From Flavobacteriales bacterium (GTDB lineage Bacteria; Bacteroidota; Bacteroidia; Flavobacteriales_F; PHOS-HE28): a stretch of 64,000 nucleotides of DNA. A program made the translations under genes and the position numbers. The stretch is taken from contig JADJWA010000001.1 in NCBI GenBank assembly GCA_016716605.1, positions 3,579,001 to 3,643,000 of the forward strand. Direction: 5' to 3'. Every line of letters begins with the position of its first letter. Positions within the stretch are counted from its first letter, which is position 1. The notes under the pieces were generated by a model. The model was given only the letters and a program-made list of their open reading frames with translations. It searched no databases and was not told the origin of the DNA. Positions 1 to 6,737 of the stretch are shown in pieces.

Positions 1-1
1 C

Positions 2-243
2 GGCATCAGTTGGGGCATCGCGGTATTCGAATACATGTTGCAGGTGCCAGCCAACCGCACCGGCAGCAATCTGCTTGGTGGGCCCATCAACTTGGTCCAA
101 CTGAAAGTGCTGCAGGAAGCAATCACGCGCGTTGCTTTCGCTGTGTTCACGCTCATCGTTTCAAGCACGAGGCCCTGCGCTGGAATCACGCGCTCGCCGC
201 CGCATTGCTCATGGCAGCGGTTTGGCTCGTGTTCAAGAAGCAG
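2..243 (+). pseudogene. DMT family (DUF486) membrane protein, partial and frameshifted
   Basis: The window opens inside a small membrane protein of the DUF486/DMT transporter-like family. Frame 2 reads GISWGIAVFEYMLQVPAN and then LKVLQEAITRVAFAVF. These match the family's middle region, including its signature Q-V-P-A-N-R. Near 158-161 the homology moves to frame 1, which continues FKHEALRWNHALAAALL and ends near WLVFKKQ, the usual C-terminus. One base appears to be missing in the T-rich stretch. Frame 1 then has no stop until 435, inside the next gene, so the natural end is also unclear. About 30 N-terminal residues lie upstream of the window. The family has no well-established substrate. 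It could be a real pseudogene or a sequencing indel; the family assignment itself is fairly secure. Confidence 0.7.
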
Positions 244-371
244 CGCGGGGTGGCAGGTTGGCGGTTGCTGATTGATGCAGAGGCAGGCTGTGGGTTGATG
301 CCGAGGCATGCTCGCCTATCTACGGCAGGCAGGAGGTCGATTCGGATCTTGTGCGCTTGTTTCGTACGGCT

Positions 372-407
372 GTCAACCTACAACCCTCAACTTCACGACC
401 TTCAACC
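372..407. repeat. Degenerate heptamer array (GGTTGAA type, reverse orientation)
   Basis: Five degenerate copies of a 7-nt unit (GGTTGAA on the minus strand, TTCAACC on the plus strand) lie immediately before the antiporter start codon. One copy is 8 nt long. The same unit occurs at 5020-5040 and 37503-37546, so this is a dispersed short-repeat family and not chance. Confidence 0.6.
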
Positions 408-412
408 TCCGC

Positions 413-2413
413 ATGCACTTCCCCCTGTTCGGTGAACTTGTTGTGATCCTCGCGCTGGCCGCGGGGATCCTGCTGCTTTTCCGCCGATTCAGATTGCCGG
501 GCATCCTGGCCTTCATTCTCACGGGCATGATCGCCGGCCCTCATGGCTGGGGCTGGGTGAAGGAGGTGAAGGAGGTTGAGGCACTGGCCGAGATCGGCGT
601 GGTATTCCTCCTCTTCGTGATCGGCATGGAGTTCAGCCTGAAGAAGCTCGCGAGCTTGGGTAAAACGGTGTTCGGTGGCGGTGGGCTCCAGGTCGGCCTC
701 ACGATCGCCGGCGCGGGCGCGGTGCTGCACGCCTTTGGCGTGCGTCCGGAGAGCGCAGTATTCATCGGTTTCCTGGCCAGTTTGAGCAGCACCGCGATCG
801 TGCTGCGGGTGCTGCAGGAGAAGGGCCGCATGGACAGCGCGCCGGGGCGCGTGGCCACCGCCATCCTGATCTTCCAGGACATCATCGTGGTGCCCATGAT
901 GCTGGTGACACCGCTGCTGGCCGGGCAGAGCCAAGACATCGCTGGCGACATGTTGGTGCTGCTCGGCAAGATGGCCCTGCTCCTGGTGCTGGTCTTCGTT
1001 GGCGGCCGGTACTTCGTGCCCAAGCTGCTCCGGGCGGCCATCAAGGGCCGGGGCAAGGAGCTCTTCATCATCACCATCGTGGTGATCTGCTTCGCGGCCG
1101 CATTCACTACGCAGGCCATGGGACTATCGCTCGCACTGGGTGCCTTCTTCGCCGGATTGGTGATCAGCGAGACCGAGCACGCCTACCATGCCACCGGCAT
1201 CGTGCAGCCCTTCCATGAGCTCTTCCTGAGCTTCTTCTTCGTCTCCATCGGCATGCTGGTCGATCTGCGGCTCTTCTTCGATGCCCCCTTGTTGATCCTG
1301 GGCCTCTTCGCCGGAGCCACCGCGCTCAAGGTGATCGTGGCCGCGCTGGCCGTATGGGTGATGCGCTACCCCCTGCGCACCGCGCTCCACAGTGCCCTCG
1401 GCCTCTTCCAGCTCGGCGAATTCGGCTTCGTGCTCGCTATTCCCGGCTTGAAGCTCGGCCTGCTCAGCCAGGAGCACTACCAGCTCTTCCTCGCCGTAGC
1501 CATCCTGGGAATGGCCATCACGCCCTTCATGCTCGATCGCAGCGAGCGCATCGTACGCAAGGTCTTCCTGCAATTCGTGCCGGCGCGCGTGAGCAACCGC
1601 CTCGACAGCCTCATGCGCGTGAAGCGCGAGCAGGAAAGGCGCATGGCCACGGTGCTCAAGGACCACGTGGTGATCATCGGCTTCGGCCTCAACGGGCAGA
1701 ACGTGGCCACAGCCGCCATGGAGAGCGGAATCCGCTGCGCCGTGGTGGAAGAGGACCCCGACTTGGCTCGCAAGGCCCAGCTCGTAGGCCTGCCCGTGCT
1801 TCATGGCGACGCCACCAACGACCATGTGCTGCATGAGGCGCATGTGGAGCGCGCCCGCGTGGTGGTGGTGGCCATCAGCGATCCGGAGGCCACCAAGAAG
1901 ATCGTAGCCTCCGTGCGCGCCATCAGCGGAACCGTGTACATCCTGGTTCGGACGCGCTACGTGCGAGAGATCCAGGCGAACCTCGACGCAGGCGCTAACG
2001 AAGTGATCCCAGAGGAATTCGAGACCAGCATCGAGATCTTCTACCGCGTGCTGCGCAAATACCTGGTGCCCGAGCAGCGCATCCAGGACCTGGTAGCCCG
2101 CATCCGCGGGGGACACTACCGCATGCTGCGCGGCGTGAGCCAAGCGGCCGAGGAGCCCGCCACGGCCCCTTTGCCCATACCCGGCATCGAGATCGCCACG
2201 CTGCCTGTGACCTTGGGGCGCGGCAAGGTGGTGGGCCGGACCGTGGCGGAGATAGGACTGCGCGAGAAGTACGGCATCACCGTGCTCGCCATCCGGCGCA
2301 AGGACCGGCACATCACCAACGTTTCCGGCAGCACGCGCATCCTCACCGACGACGTGCTCTACCTGTTGGGCAGCCCTGAGGCCATCGTGAGGCTCGATCA
2401 CGAAGTAAGATAG
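413..2413 (+). CDS. Monovalent cation:proton antiporter-2 (CPA2, KefB/YbaL-like) with RCK domains
   Basis: A 666-residue inner-membrane K+/Na+:H+ antiporter. The first ~390 residues hold about twelve hydrophobic segments of the Na+/H+ exchanger fold. A cytosolic RCK/TrkA-N Rossmann domain follows (VVIIGFGLNGQNVA, the GxGxxG nucleotide site, around residue 420), and then a TrkA-C domain (around 580-660: VVGRTVAEIGLREKYGITV). This order is the KefB/KefC/YbaL arrangement, in which NAD(H) or other ligands gate transport. I chose the ATG at 413 because the residues encoded upstream come from the heptamer repeat and are not hydrophobic, whereas MHFPLFGELVVILALAAG begins the first membrane helix directly. 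The likely role is potassium or pH homeostasis. The exact ion cannot be read from sequence. Confidence 0.92.
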   Translation: MHFPLFGELVVILALAAGILLLFRRFRLPGILAFILTGMIAGPHGWGWVKEVKEVEALAEIGVVFLLFVIGMEFSLKKLASLGKTVFGGGGLQVGLTIAGAGAVLHAFGVRPESAVFIGFLASLSSTAIVLRVLQEKGRMDSAPGRVATAILIFQDIIVVPMMLVTPLLAGQSQDIAGDMLVLLGKMALLLVLVFVGGRYFVPKLLRAAIKGRGKELFIITIVVICFAAAFTTQAMGLSLALGAFFAGLVISETEHAYHATGIVQPFHELFLSFFFVSIGMLVDLRLFFDAPLLILGLFAGATALKVIVAALAVWVMRYPLRTALHSALGLFQLGEFGFVLAIPGLKLGLLSQEHYQLFLAVAILGMAITPFMLDRSERIVRKVFLQFVPARVSNRLDSLMRVKREQERRMATVLKDHVVIIGFGLNGQNVATAAMESGIRCAVVEEDPDLARKAQLVGLPVLHGDATNDHVLHEAHVERARVVVVAISDPEATKKIVASVRAISGTVYILVRTRYVREIQANLDAGANEVIPEEFETSIEIFYRVLRKYLVPEQRIQDLVARIRGGHYRMLRGVSQAAEEPATAPLPIPGIEIATLPVTLGRGKVVGRTVAEIGLREKYGITVLAIRRKDRHITNVSGSTRILTDDVLYLLGSPEAIVRLDHEVR

Positions 2414-2458
2414 TCTTGCGCCGAATCGATCAAAGGACCACGACCAAGCACCGCACGC

Positions 2459-3061
2459 ATGAAGATCATCTGCATCGGCCGCAATTACAGCGACCACGCC
2501 AAGGAGCTCGGCAATGCCGTGCCCGATGAACCCGTGATCTTCCTGAAGCCTGAGAGCGCGTTGATCCCGACAGGAGGGCCCATCCGGCTACCCATCTTCA
2601 GCAAAGAAATCCATCACGAGATCGAACTGGTGTACCGTCTCGCTCGCGTGAACGGAAAGGCGGTGGCCAATGGCGTCACCATCGGGCTCGACCTCACCGC
2701 GCGCGACGTGCAGGAGCAATTGAAGAAGAAGGGACTGCCATGGGAAAAGGCAAAGGCCTTCGATGGCTCAGCCTACGTGGCGCTGCCATTCCTCGGCGAT
2801 GAAGCCCTTACGCAGCGATACCAGACCTTCAGCCTGGTCAAGAACGGAACGGTGGTGCAGGAAGGCCACAACGGGCAGATGATATTTGATTTGGGAACGC
2901 TGATCACCTGCACGGAGAAGTACATGCGCATCGAGGACGGCGACCTGCTCTTCTCAGGGACGCCGGCCGGCGTGGGGCCGCTGAACGCTGGCGACCGGTT
3001 GGAGGGGATCCTCCTGGATCGAAAGCGTTTCGACTTGAGCGTAGAGGGCCCTAGGGCCTAG
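2459..3061 (+). CDS. Fumarylacetoacetate hydrolase (FAH) family protein
   Basis: A 200-residue single-domain FAH-fold protein. It starts MKIICIGRNYSDHAKEL, the typical opening of the short YcgM/FAHD1-like group. The metal-binding acidic residues are visible in the block HHEIELVYRL (E-x-E) and in GLDLTARDVQ. The family hydrolyses or decarboxylates 1,3-dicarbonyl compounds such as acylpyruvates or oxaloacetate in the cytoplasm with Mg2+/Mn2+. Length is normal. It lies 45 nt after the antiporter and ends 19 nt before kdsA, but kdsA has its own promoter box in that gap, so no functional link to the neighbours is implied. The substrate cannot be told; acylpyruvase or oxaloacetate decarboxylase activity is most likely by family. 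Confidence 0.88.
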   Translation: MKIICIGRNYSDHAKELGNAVPDEPVIFLKPESALIPTGGPIRLPIFSKEIHHEIELVYRLARVNGKAVANGVTIGLDLTARDVQEQLKKKGLPWEKAKAFDGSAYVALPFLGDEALTQRYQTFSLVKNGTVVQEGHNGQMIFDLGTLITCTEKYMRIEDGDLLFSGTPAGVGPLNAGDRLEGILLDRKRFDLSVEGPRA

Positions 3062-3066
3062 TCGGG

Positions 3067-3074
3067 TACATTTG
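3067..3074 (+). promoter_or_regulatory. Sigma-A -7 box (TACATTTG) for kdsA
   Basis: TACATTTG fits the Bacteroidota -7 consensus TAnnTTTG exactly. Only six bases separate it from the ATG at 3081, so the predicted transcript start falls on or within a few bases of the start codon. That implies a leaderless mRNA. Confidence 0.65.
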
Positions 3075-3080
3075 CCGCCC

Positions 3081-3935
3081 ATGACCCGGATCGTCAACGT
3101 CGGCAATATTTCCTGCGGCTCCGACCAGCTCTTCCTCATCTCCGGTCCTTGCGTGATCGAGACCGAGGACGTGATGCTGCGCACCGCCGAGAAGCTCAAA
3201 GAGGTGAGCGACCGCCTGAAGCTGCCCATCATCTACAAGAGCAGCTTCACCAAGGACAACCGCAGCAGCATCGATTTCTACCAAGGTCCCGGCCTGGATG
3301 AAGGGCTGAAGGTGCTCGCGCGGATCAAGAAAGACTTCGGCTTCCCAATCCTCACCGACATCCACTACCCCAGCCAAGCCAAGCCCGCAGCCGAAGTGGT
3401 TGACGTGCTGCAGATCCCCGCCTACCTGGTGATGCAAACCACCTTGGTGACCGAGGCCGCGAAGACCGGCGCTGTCATCAACCTGAAGCACGCGCAGTTC
3501 CTCGCGCCGGAGAACATGATCAACCCGGCCAAGAAGTGCGAGAGCCTCGGCAACAGCAGGATCATCCTCACCGAGCGCGGCTACACCTTCGGCTACAACG
3601 ACCTGGTGGTTGACCCACGCGCCTTCTACCACATGCGCAGGACGGGCTACCCGCTGGTCTTCGACATCACGCACAGCATCCGCAAGTACGGCATCCCCAG
3701 CGCCGACCCGCGCGGCGGCAACCGCGATGTGATGCCCACCATCGCTCGCGCCGGCGTGGCTGCCGGTGTTGACGGCGTCTTCATCGAGACGCACCCCGAT
3801 CCCGCGACCGCCAAGTGCGACGCCGCCAGCCAGCTCTGCGTTTACGACCTCGAGGAGTTCATCAAACCCTTGCTCGAATTGCACGCGGTGGAAGTGAAGC
3901 ACCGTCAGTTCGCCGCAGAGACGCAGAGTCGCTGA
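3081..3935 (+). CDS. kdsA: 3-deoxy-8-phosphooctulonate synthase (KDO-8-P synthase)
   Basis: KdsA condenses phosphoenolpyruvate with arabinose 5-phosphate to KDO-8-phosphate, the committed step of lipopolysaccharide inner-core sugar synthesis in the cytoplasm. The 284-residue protein has the family landmarks: LFLISGPCVIE near the N-terminus (with the Cys of the metal-type enzymes), IIYKSSFTKDNRSS (phosphate/PEP site), PILTDIHYP, and VFDITHSIRKYG. ATG 3081 is preferred over the in-frame TTG at 3072 because that TTG lies in the -7 promoter box. The last residues (AAETQSR) are encoded by one arm of an imperfect inverted repeat. The next two genes encode a transaldolase-CBS fusion and a KdsC-like phosphatase, so the three form a KDO operon. 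Confidence 0.96.
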   Translation: MTRIVNVGNISCGSDQLFLISGPCVIETEDVMLRTAEKLKEVSDRLKLPIIYKSSFTKDNRSSIDFYQGPGLDEGLKVLARIKKDFGFPILTDIHYPSQAKPAAEVVDVLQIPAYLVMQTTLVTEAAKTGAVINLKHAQFLAPENMINPAKKCESLGNSRIILTERGYTFGYNDLVVDPRAFYHMRRTGYPLVFDITHSIRKYGIPSADPRGGNRDVMPTIARAGVAAGVDGVFIETHPDPATAKCDAASQLCVYDLEEFIKPLLELHAVEVKHRQFAAETQSR

Positions 3936-3990
3936 GAAAACCTACACGAACCAACCATCCGCATTCTCCGCGCCTTTGCGCCTCTGCGGC
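3912..3990. repeat. Imperfect inverted repeat spanning the kdsA stop codon
   Basis: Two 25-nt arms, 3912-3936 and 3966-3990, match in inverted orientation at 21 of 25 positions (core GCCGCAGAG). The left arm contains the last codons and stop of kdsA. The right arm lies just before the next start at 4003. The arms could form a hairpin with a loop of about 29 nt in the mRNA between kdsA and the fusion gene. No T-run follows, so it is more likely a dispersed repeat or an mRNA-processing or stability element than an intrinsic terminator. Confidence 0.6.
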
Positions 3991-4002
3991 CAAACCACCA
4001 CC

Positions 4003-5025
4003 ATGGAACTCTACCTCGACAGCGCCGACATCAAAGAAATCGATGAAGCCTTCAAGCTCGGCTTCCTCACCGGCCTCACCACGACCCCGACGTTCATGCA
4101 CCGCGGCGGTGTCACGAACATCGACAAGATGATCCTCGACCTCGCCAAGAAGGTCCCCATCCTACAGGTGGAGGCCCTGGGCGAGACCGCCGAAGAAGTG
4201 GTGAAGGAGGCGGAGCGCCAGTTGAAGATGGGCCTGAAGAAGGACACCACTGTCTTCAAGATCCCCGTGAGCCTGGAGGGGTTGCGCGCGTGCAAGATGC
4301 TGCGCAGCAAGGGCATCATGGTGAACGTGCACCTGGTGTACACCATCCAGCAGGCGTACATGGCCATGCAAGCCGGCGCCACTTACGTATGCCCGCTTGT
4401 AGGCCGATTGCAGGATCAGGGCCACGATGCCCTCGCCCTTGTGGAGCAGTGCGTGCGCGCCGTGAACTACTACGGCTACGACACCAAGATCATGTTCAGC
4501 AGCGTGCGCACCGTGGAGCATGTGCGCAATGCGGTGGACCTCGGCGTTCACACGATCACCGTGCCTTGGAAGCTCATGAAGCAGCTCACCGACAACCACT
4601 TCACGGCCATCGGTACCAAGCAGTTCTATGTGGACACGCGCCTGATCACGATGAAAGTGAAGGACGTGCTCTCGCGCAGCAACCCCATCGTGAAGGACAG
4701 CGCCACCGTGAGCGAAGCGCTCGTGGAAATGACCAAGCACGGTTTCGGCGCGGTGATGGTGGTGGATGCCAAAGGCAAGAACCTCGGCGTCTTCACCGAT
4801 GGCGGCCTGCGTCGCGGCATCGAGAAGGAGGGCAACAAGTTCCTCGCCAAGAAGCTGAGCACGCTGAAGTTCAACGCGCCCTTCACCATCAGCCCCGAGG
4901 CCCTGCTCGACGAGGCCCAGAAAGCCTTCAAGGAGCACAAGGTGGATACGCTCAGCGTGAGCGAGAACGGCAAGCAGCTCGGCATGCTCGACATCCAGGA
5001 CCTGATGAAGGCCATTGCGGGTTGA
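4003..5025 (+). CDS. Transaldolase/fructose-6-phosphate aldolase-like domain fused to a KdsD-type CBS pair
   Basis: A 340-residue fusion. Residues 1-~213 are a class I aldolase barrel of the small transaldolase/FSA family: MELYLDSADI (Asp6) and VFKIPV with the Schiff-base Lys86 are present. Aligned by eye to E. coli FSA, other active-site positions differ: Asn28 is Thr28 (TTTPT), Thr109 is His110 (NVHLVYT), and Tyr131 is Leu132 (CPLVGRL). Residues ~217-340 are two CBS repeats with VFTDGGLRRG and LGMLDIQDLMKA, closely resembling the C-terminus of arabinose-5-phosphate isomerase KdsD/KpsF (IFTDGDLRR). KdsD normally has a SIS domain before this pair; none is visible here. The gene lies between kdsA and a kdsC-like gene. 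I infer a role in arabinose-5-phosphate/KDO supply, with CBS ligand control. Catalytic activity is unproven. The stop codon lies inside a heptamer repeat. Confidence 0.88.
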   Translation: MELYLDSADIKEIDEAFKLGFLTGLTTTPTFMHRGGVTNIDKMILDLAKKVPILQVEALGETAEEVVKEAERQLKMGLKKDTTVFKIPVSLEGLRACKMLRSKGIMVNVHLVYTIQQAYMAMQAGATYVCPLVGRLQDQGHDALALVEQCVRAVNYYGYDTKIMFSSVRTVEHVRNAVDLGVHTITVPWKLMKQLTDNHFTAIGTKQFYVDTRLITMKVKDVLSRSNPIVKDSATVSEALVEMTKHGFGAVMVVDAKGKNLGVFTDGGLRRGIEKEGNKFLAKKLSTLKFNAPFTISPEALLDEAQKAFKEHKVDTLSVSENGKQLGMLDIQDLMKAIAG

Positions 5026-5040
5026 GGGTTGAAGGTTGAA
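5020..5040 (+). repeat. Three tandem heptamers (GGTTGAG/GGTTGAA/GGTTGAA)
   Basis: Three contiguous copies of a 7-nt unit, with one G/A difference in the first copy. The first copy supplies the TGA stop of the transaldolase-CBS gene. Confidence 0.8.
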
Positions 5041-5078
5041 CGGGGTGCAATTTGAATGCAGCTCGATCGAATCGCACG

Positions 5079-5726
5079 ATGCCGCGTTCCATCCATAGCG
5101 AGTCCGAACTCCTGCGCCGACTTGCGCGCACCAAGGCCGTGCTCTTCGATTGGGATGGCGTCTTCAACGACGGATTCAAGGATGCCGACGGCGGAAGCCC
5201 ATTCAGCGAAGTGGGCAGCATGGGCGTGAACCTGCTGCGCTTCGCCCTGTGGTTGCGGAACAGCTCGCTGCCAAAGGCCGCAGTAATCACCGGCCAACAC
5301 AACCCCTACGCGGAGCGATTCGCCCAGCGCGAGCGGCTGCATGGCGTGTACATGGGCTTCACCAACAAGCCCGAGGCCTTCGATGCCTTCCTTGCGAAGC
5401 ATGGCCTGCAGGCCGATGAAGTGGCCTTCTTCTTCGATGACGTGCTGGACCTGCCCGTGGCTGCGCGCTGCGGCCTGCGGGTGATGATCGGCAGCTCGGT
5501 GACGGCGTGGCTCGTGGAACAGGCCATCGCGCGTGGCGAGGTGGACCTTGTAACAGCGAACAACGGCGGCGCAAATGGTTTACGAGAAGCCACGGATGCC
5601 GTGATCGCACTGCTGGGCAATGGAGCGGACGTGATCGCGCACCGCACGGCCTACTCCGAAACATATCAGCGCTACCTGAGCGAGCGCCAAGCCGTGGAGC
5701 CAGTGGTGCTGCGCAACACGCGCTAG
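5079..5726 (+). CDS. HAD hydrolase, KdsC-like (KDO-8-phosphate phosphatase family)
   Basis: A 215-residue haloacid-dehalogenase phosphatase of the small capless KdsC type. Motif I is LFDWDGVFNDG (nucleophile Asp plus the +2 Asp). Motif II is VITG. The later acidic motif is FFDDVLDLPV, the counterpart of GDDLIDWPV in E. coli KdsC, and LVTANNGGANGLREA matches the VTRIAGGRGAVRE region. KdsC removes the phosphate from KDO-8-P in the cytoplasm. The motif I environment is somewhat diverged, so another acid-sugar phosphatase (NeuA/YrbI-like) is possible, but its position after kdsA supports KdsC. ATG 5079 is preferred; an in-frame TTG at 5052 would add nine residues. Confidence 0.82.
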   Translation: MPRSIHSESELLRRLARTKAVLFDWDGVFNDGFKDADGGSPFSEVGSMGVNLLRFALWLRNSSLPKAAVITGQHNPYAERFAQRERLHGVYMGFTNKPEAFDAFLAKHGLQADEVAFFFDDVLDLPVAARCGLRVMIGSSVTAWLVEQAIARGEVDLVTANNGGANGLREATDAVIALLGNGADVIAHRTAYSETYQRYLSERQAVEPVVLRNTR

Positions 5727-5733
5727 CCCTCCC

Positions 5734-6150
5734 CTACTTCAGCTTCACGGCGGTCACTACCGGCACATGCCCGATGGTCACCGCTGCTTCCTCGAATGTG
5801 GGAGGTCCGAACCGGCCGCGCGCATCATTGCCGAAACCATACGGCTCGTTGGGGATTCCGATCGCATTCGTGTCGAGCGCACCGTTGCTGTTCACATCGT
5901 GGAAGACCTTGATGGCATGATCTCCGGGAGGCAAGCTCAGGAACACGACACGCGGTTTGGCCCCGTTTGCGGTCACCTCTTTGGTCAAGCACCCTTTCTC
6001 GGTTGTGTACGCCGCTTCACTCGGGCACAAGGCCACCAGCAATTTGCCGCCAGCCTCGGGCTTGCTCAGGATCATGTCGATGGTTAGAGAGGCCTGCGCT
6101 TGAGCGAGGCATGCTGAGAGAAGGCCGATGAGGAGGATCAGGGTTCGCAT
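5734..6150 (-). CDS. DUF2141 domain-containing secreted protein
   Basis: A 138-residue exported protein with a signal peptide (MRTLILLIGLLSACLAQAQA) followed by one DUF2141 domain: LLVALCPSEAAY, LPPGDHAIKVFHDVNSNG, and NEPYGFGNDARGRFGPP. Function is unknown; family members are small periplasmic or surface beta-sandwich proteins. Its start overlaps the end of aat by 13 nt, so it is probably the last gene of the mnmA-aat operon. It converges with the KdsC-like gene, and only 7 nt separate the two stop codons. No separate terminator was seen. Confidence 0.85.
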   Translation of the reverse strand: MRTLILLIGLLSACLAQAQASLTIDMILSKPEAGGKLLVALCPSEAAYTTEKGCLTKEVTANGAKPRVVFLSLPPGDHAIKVFHDVNSNGALDTNAIGIPNEPYGFGNDARGRFGPPTFEEAAVTIGHVPVVTAVKLK

Positions 6151-6737
6151 GGGAATCGCGCGTTGCTTGCTAGGGCATCCTTCAATCGGCGGTCGAAGTC
6201 CGTTGCACTGATCTCGAAGGCGCCCAATGACCGGGTGAAGGGGTTGATGTACTGGGTATCGAAGAGCATGAATCGTGCAGCTCTGAGTTCAGCCGCGAGT
6301 GCGAAGAACGACGCCTTGCCTGCATTGTTCAAGCCGAAGAGGCTCTCACCGAAGAAGGCCGCCCCAAAGGCCACACCGTAGATGCCGCCTACAAGCTTGC
6401 CCTCGCGCCAGGCCTCTACTGAATGCGCATGGCCTTGTCGATGAAGCTCGGTGTAGGCGTCAATCATGCGATCATCGATCCAGGTCTCAGCGCGATCGGC
6501 GCATCGGCGCATCACTTCTTCAAAGCAGCGATTCAACGTGATGGTGAAGCGACCAGTTCGGAGGTGGCGCTCGGTCGTGGTGTCGGGCTTCAAGCTGGAC
6601 AGTTCTAACACCGCTCGACGCACGGGCCGATGGATGTGGATCACCCCATCATTATCAACCATCGGGAACCAGCCGCGCTGATAGAGCTGCAAGAGCACAT
6701 CAGCAGAAAGACCGATGCCCGCTTCAGCATCAACCAT
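6138..6737 (-). CDS. aat: Leucyl/phenylalanyl-tRNA--protein transferase
   Basis: Aat transfers Leu or Phe from tRNA to proteins with N-terminal Arg or Lys, creating N-degrons for ClpS/ClpAP in the cytoplasm. The 199-residue sequence shows LYQRGWFPM (the family's Y-x-x-G-x-F-P region), SVEAWREGKLVGGIYGVAFG followed by FFGESLF, and DTQYINPFTRSLGA. It is somewhat shorter than the E. coli protein at the N-terminus. The chosen ATG overlaps the upstream protease stop in a TGATG arrangement, which suggests translational coupling. A longer reading with 19 more residues would run into the protease gene and lacks family similarity. Confidence 0.93.
   Translation of the reverse strand: MVDAEAGIGLSADVLLQLYQRGWFPMVDNDGVIHIHRPVRRAVLELSSLKPDTTTERHLRTGRFTITLNRCFEEVMRRCADRAETWIDDRMIDAYTELHRQGHAHSVEAWREGKLVGGIYGVAFGAAFFGESLFGLNNAGKASFFALAAELRAARFMLFDTQYINPFTRSLGAFEISATDFDRRLKDALASNARFPCEP

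Noticed and set aside
1124..2497. 457-codon open frame on the minus strand opposite the antiporter
   Set aside because: Shadow of the GC-rich antiporter gene; rich in His, Ala and Gly with no family similarity.
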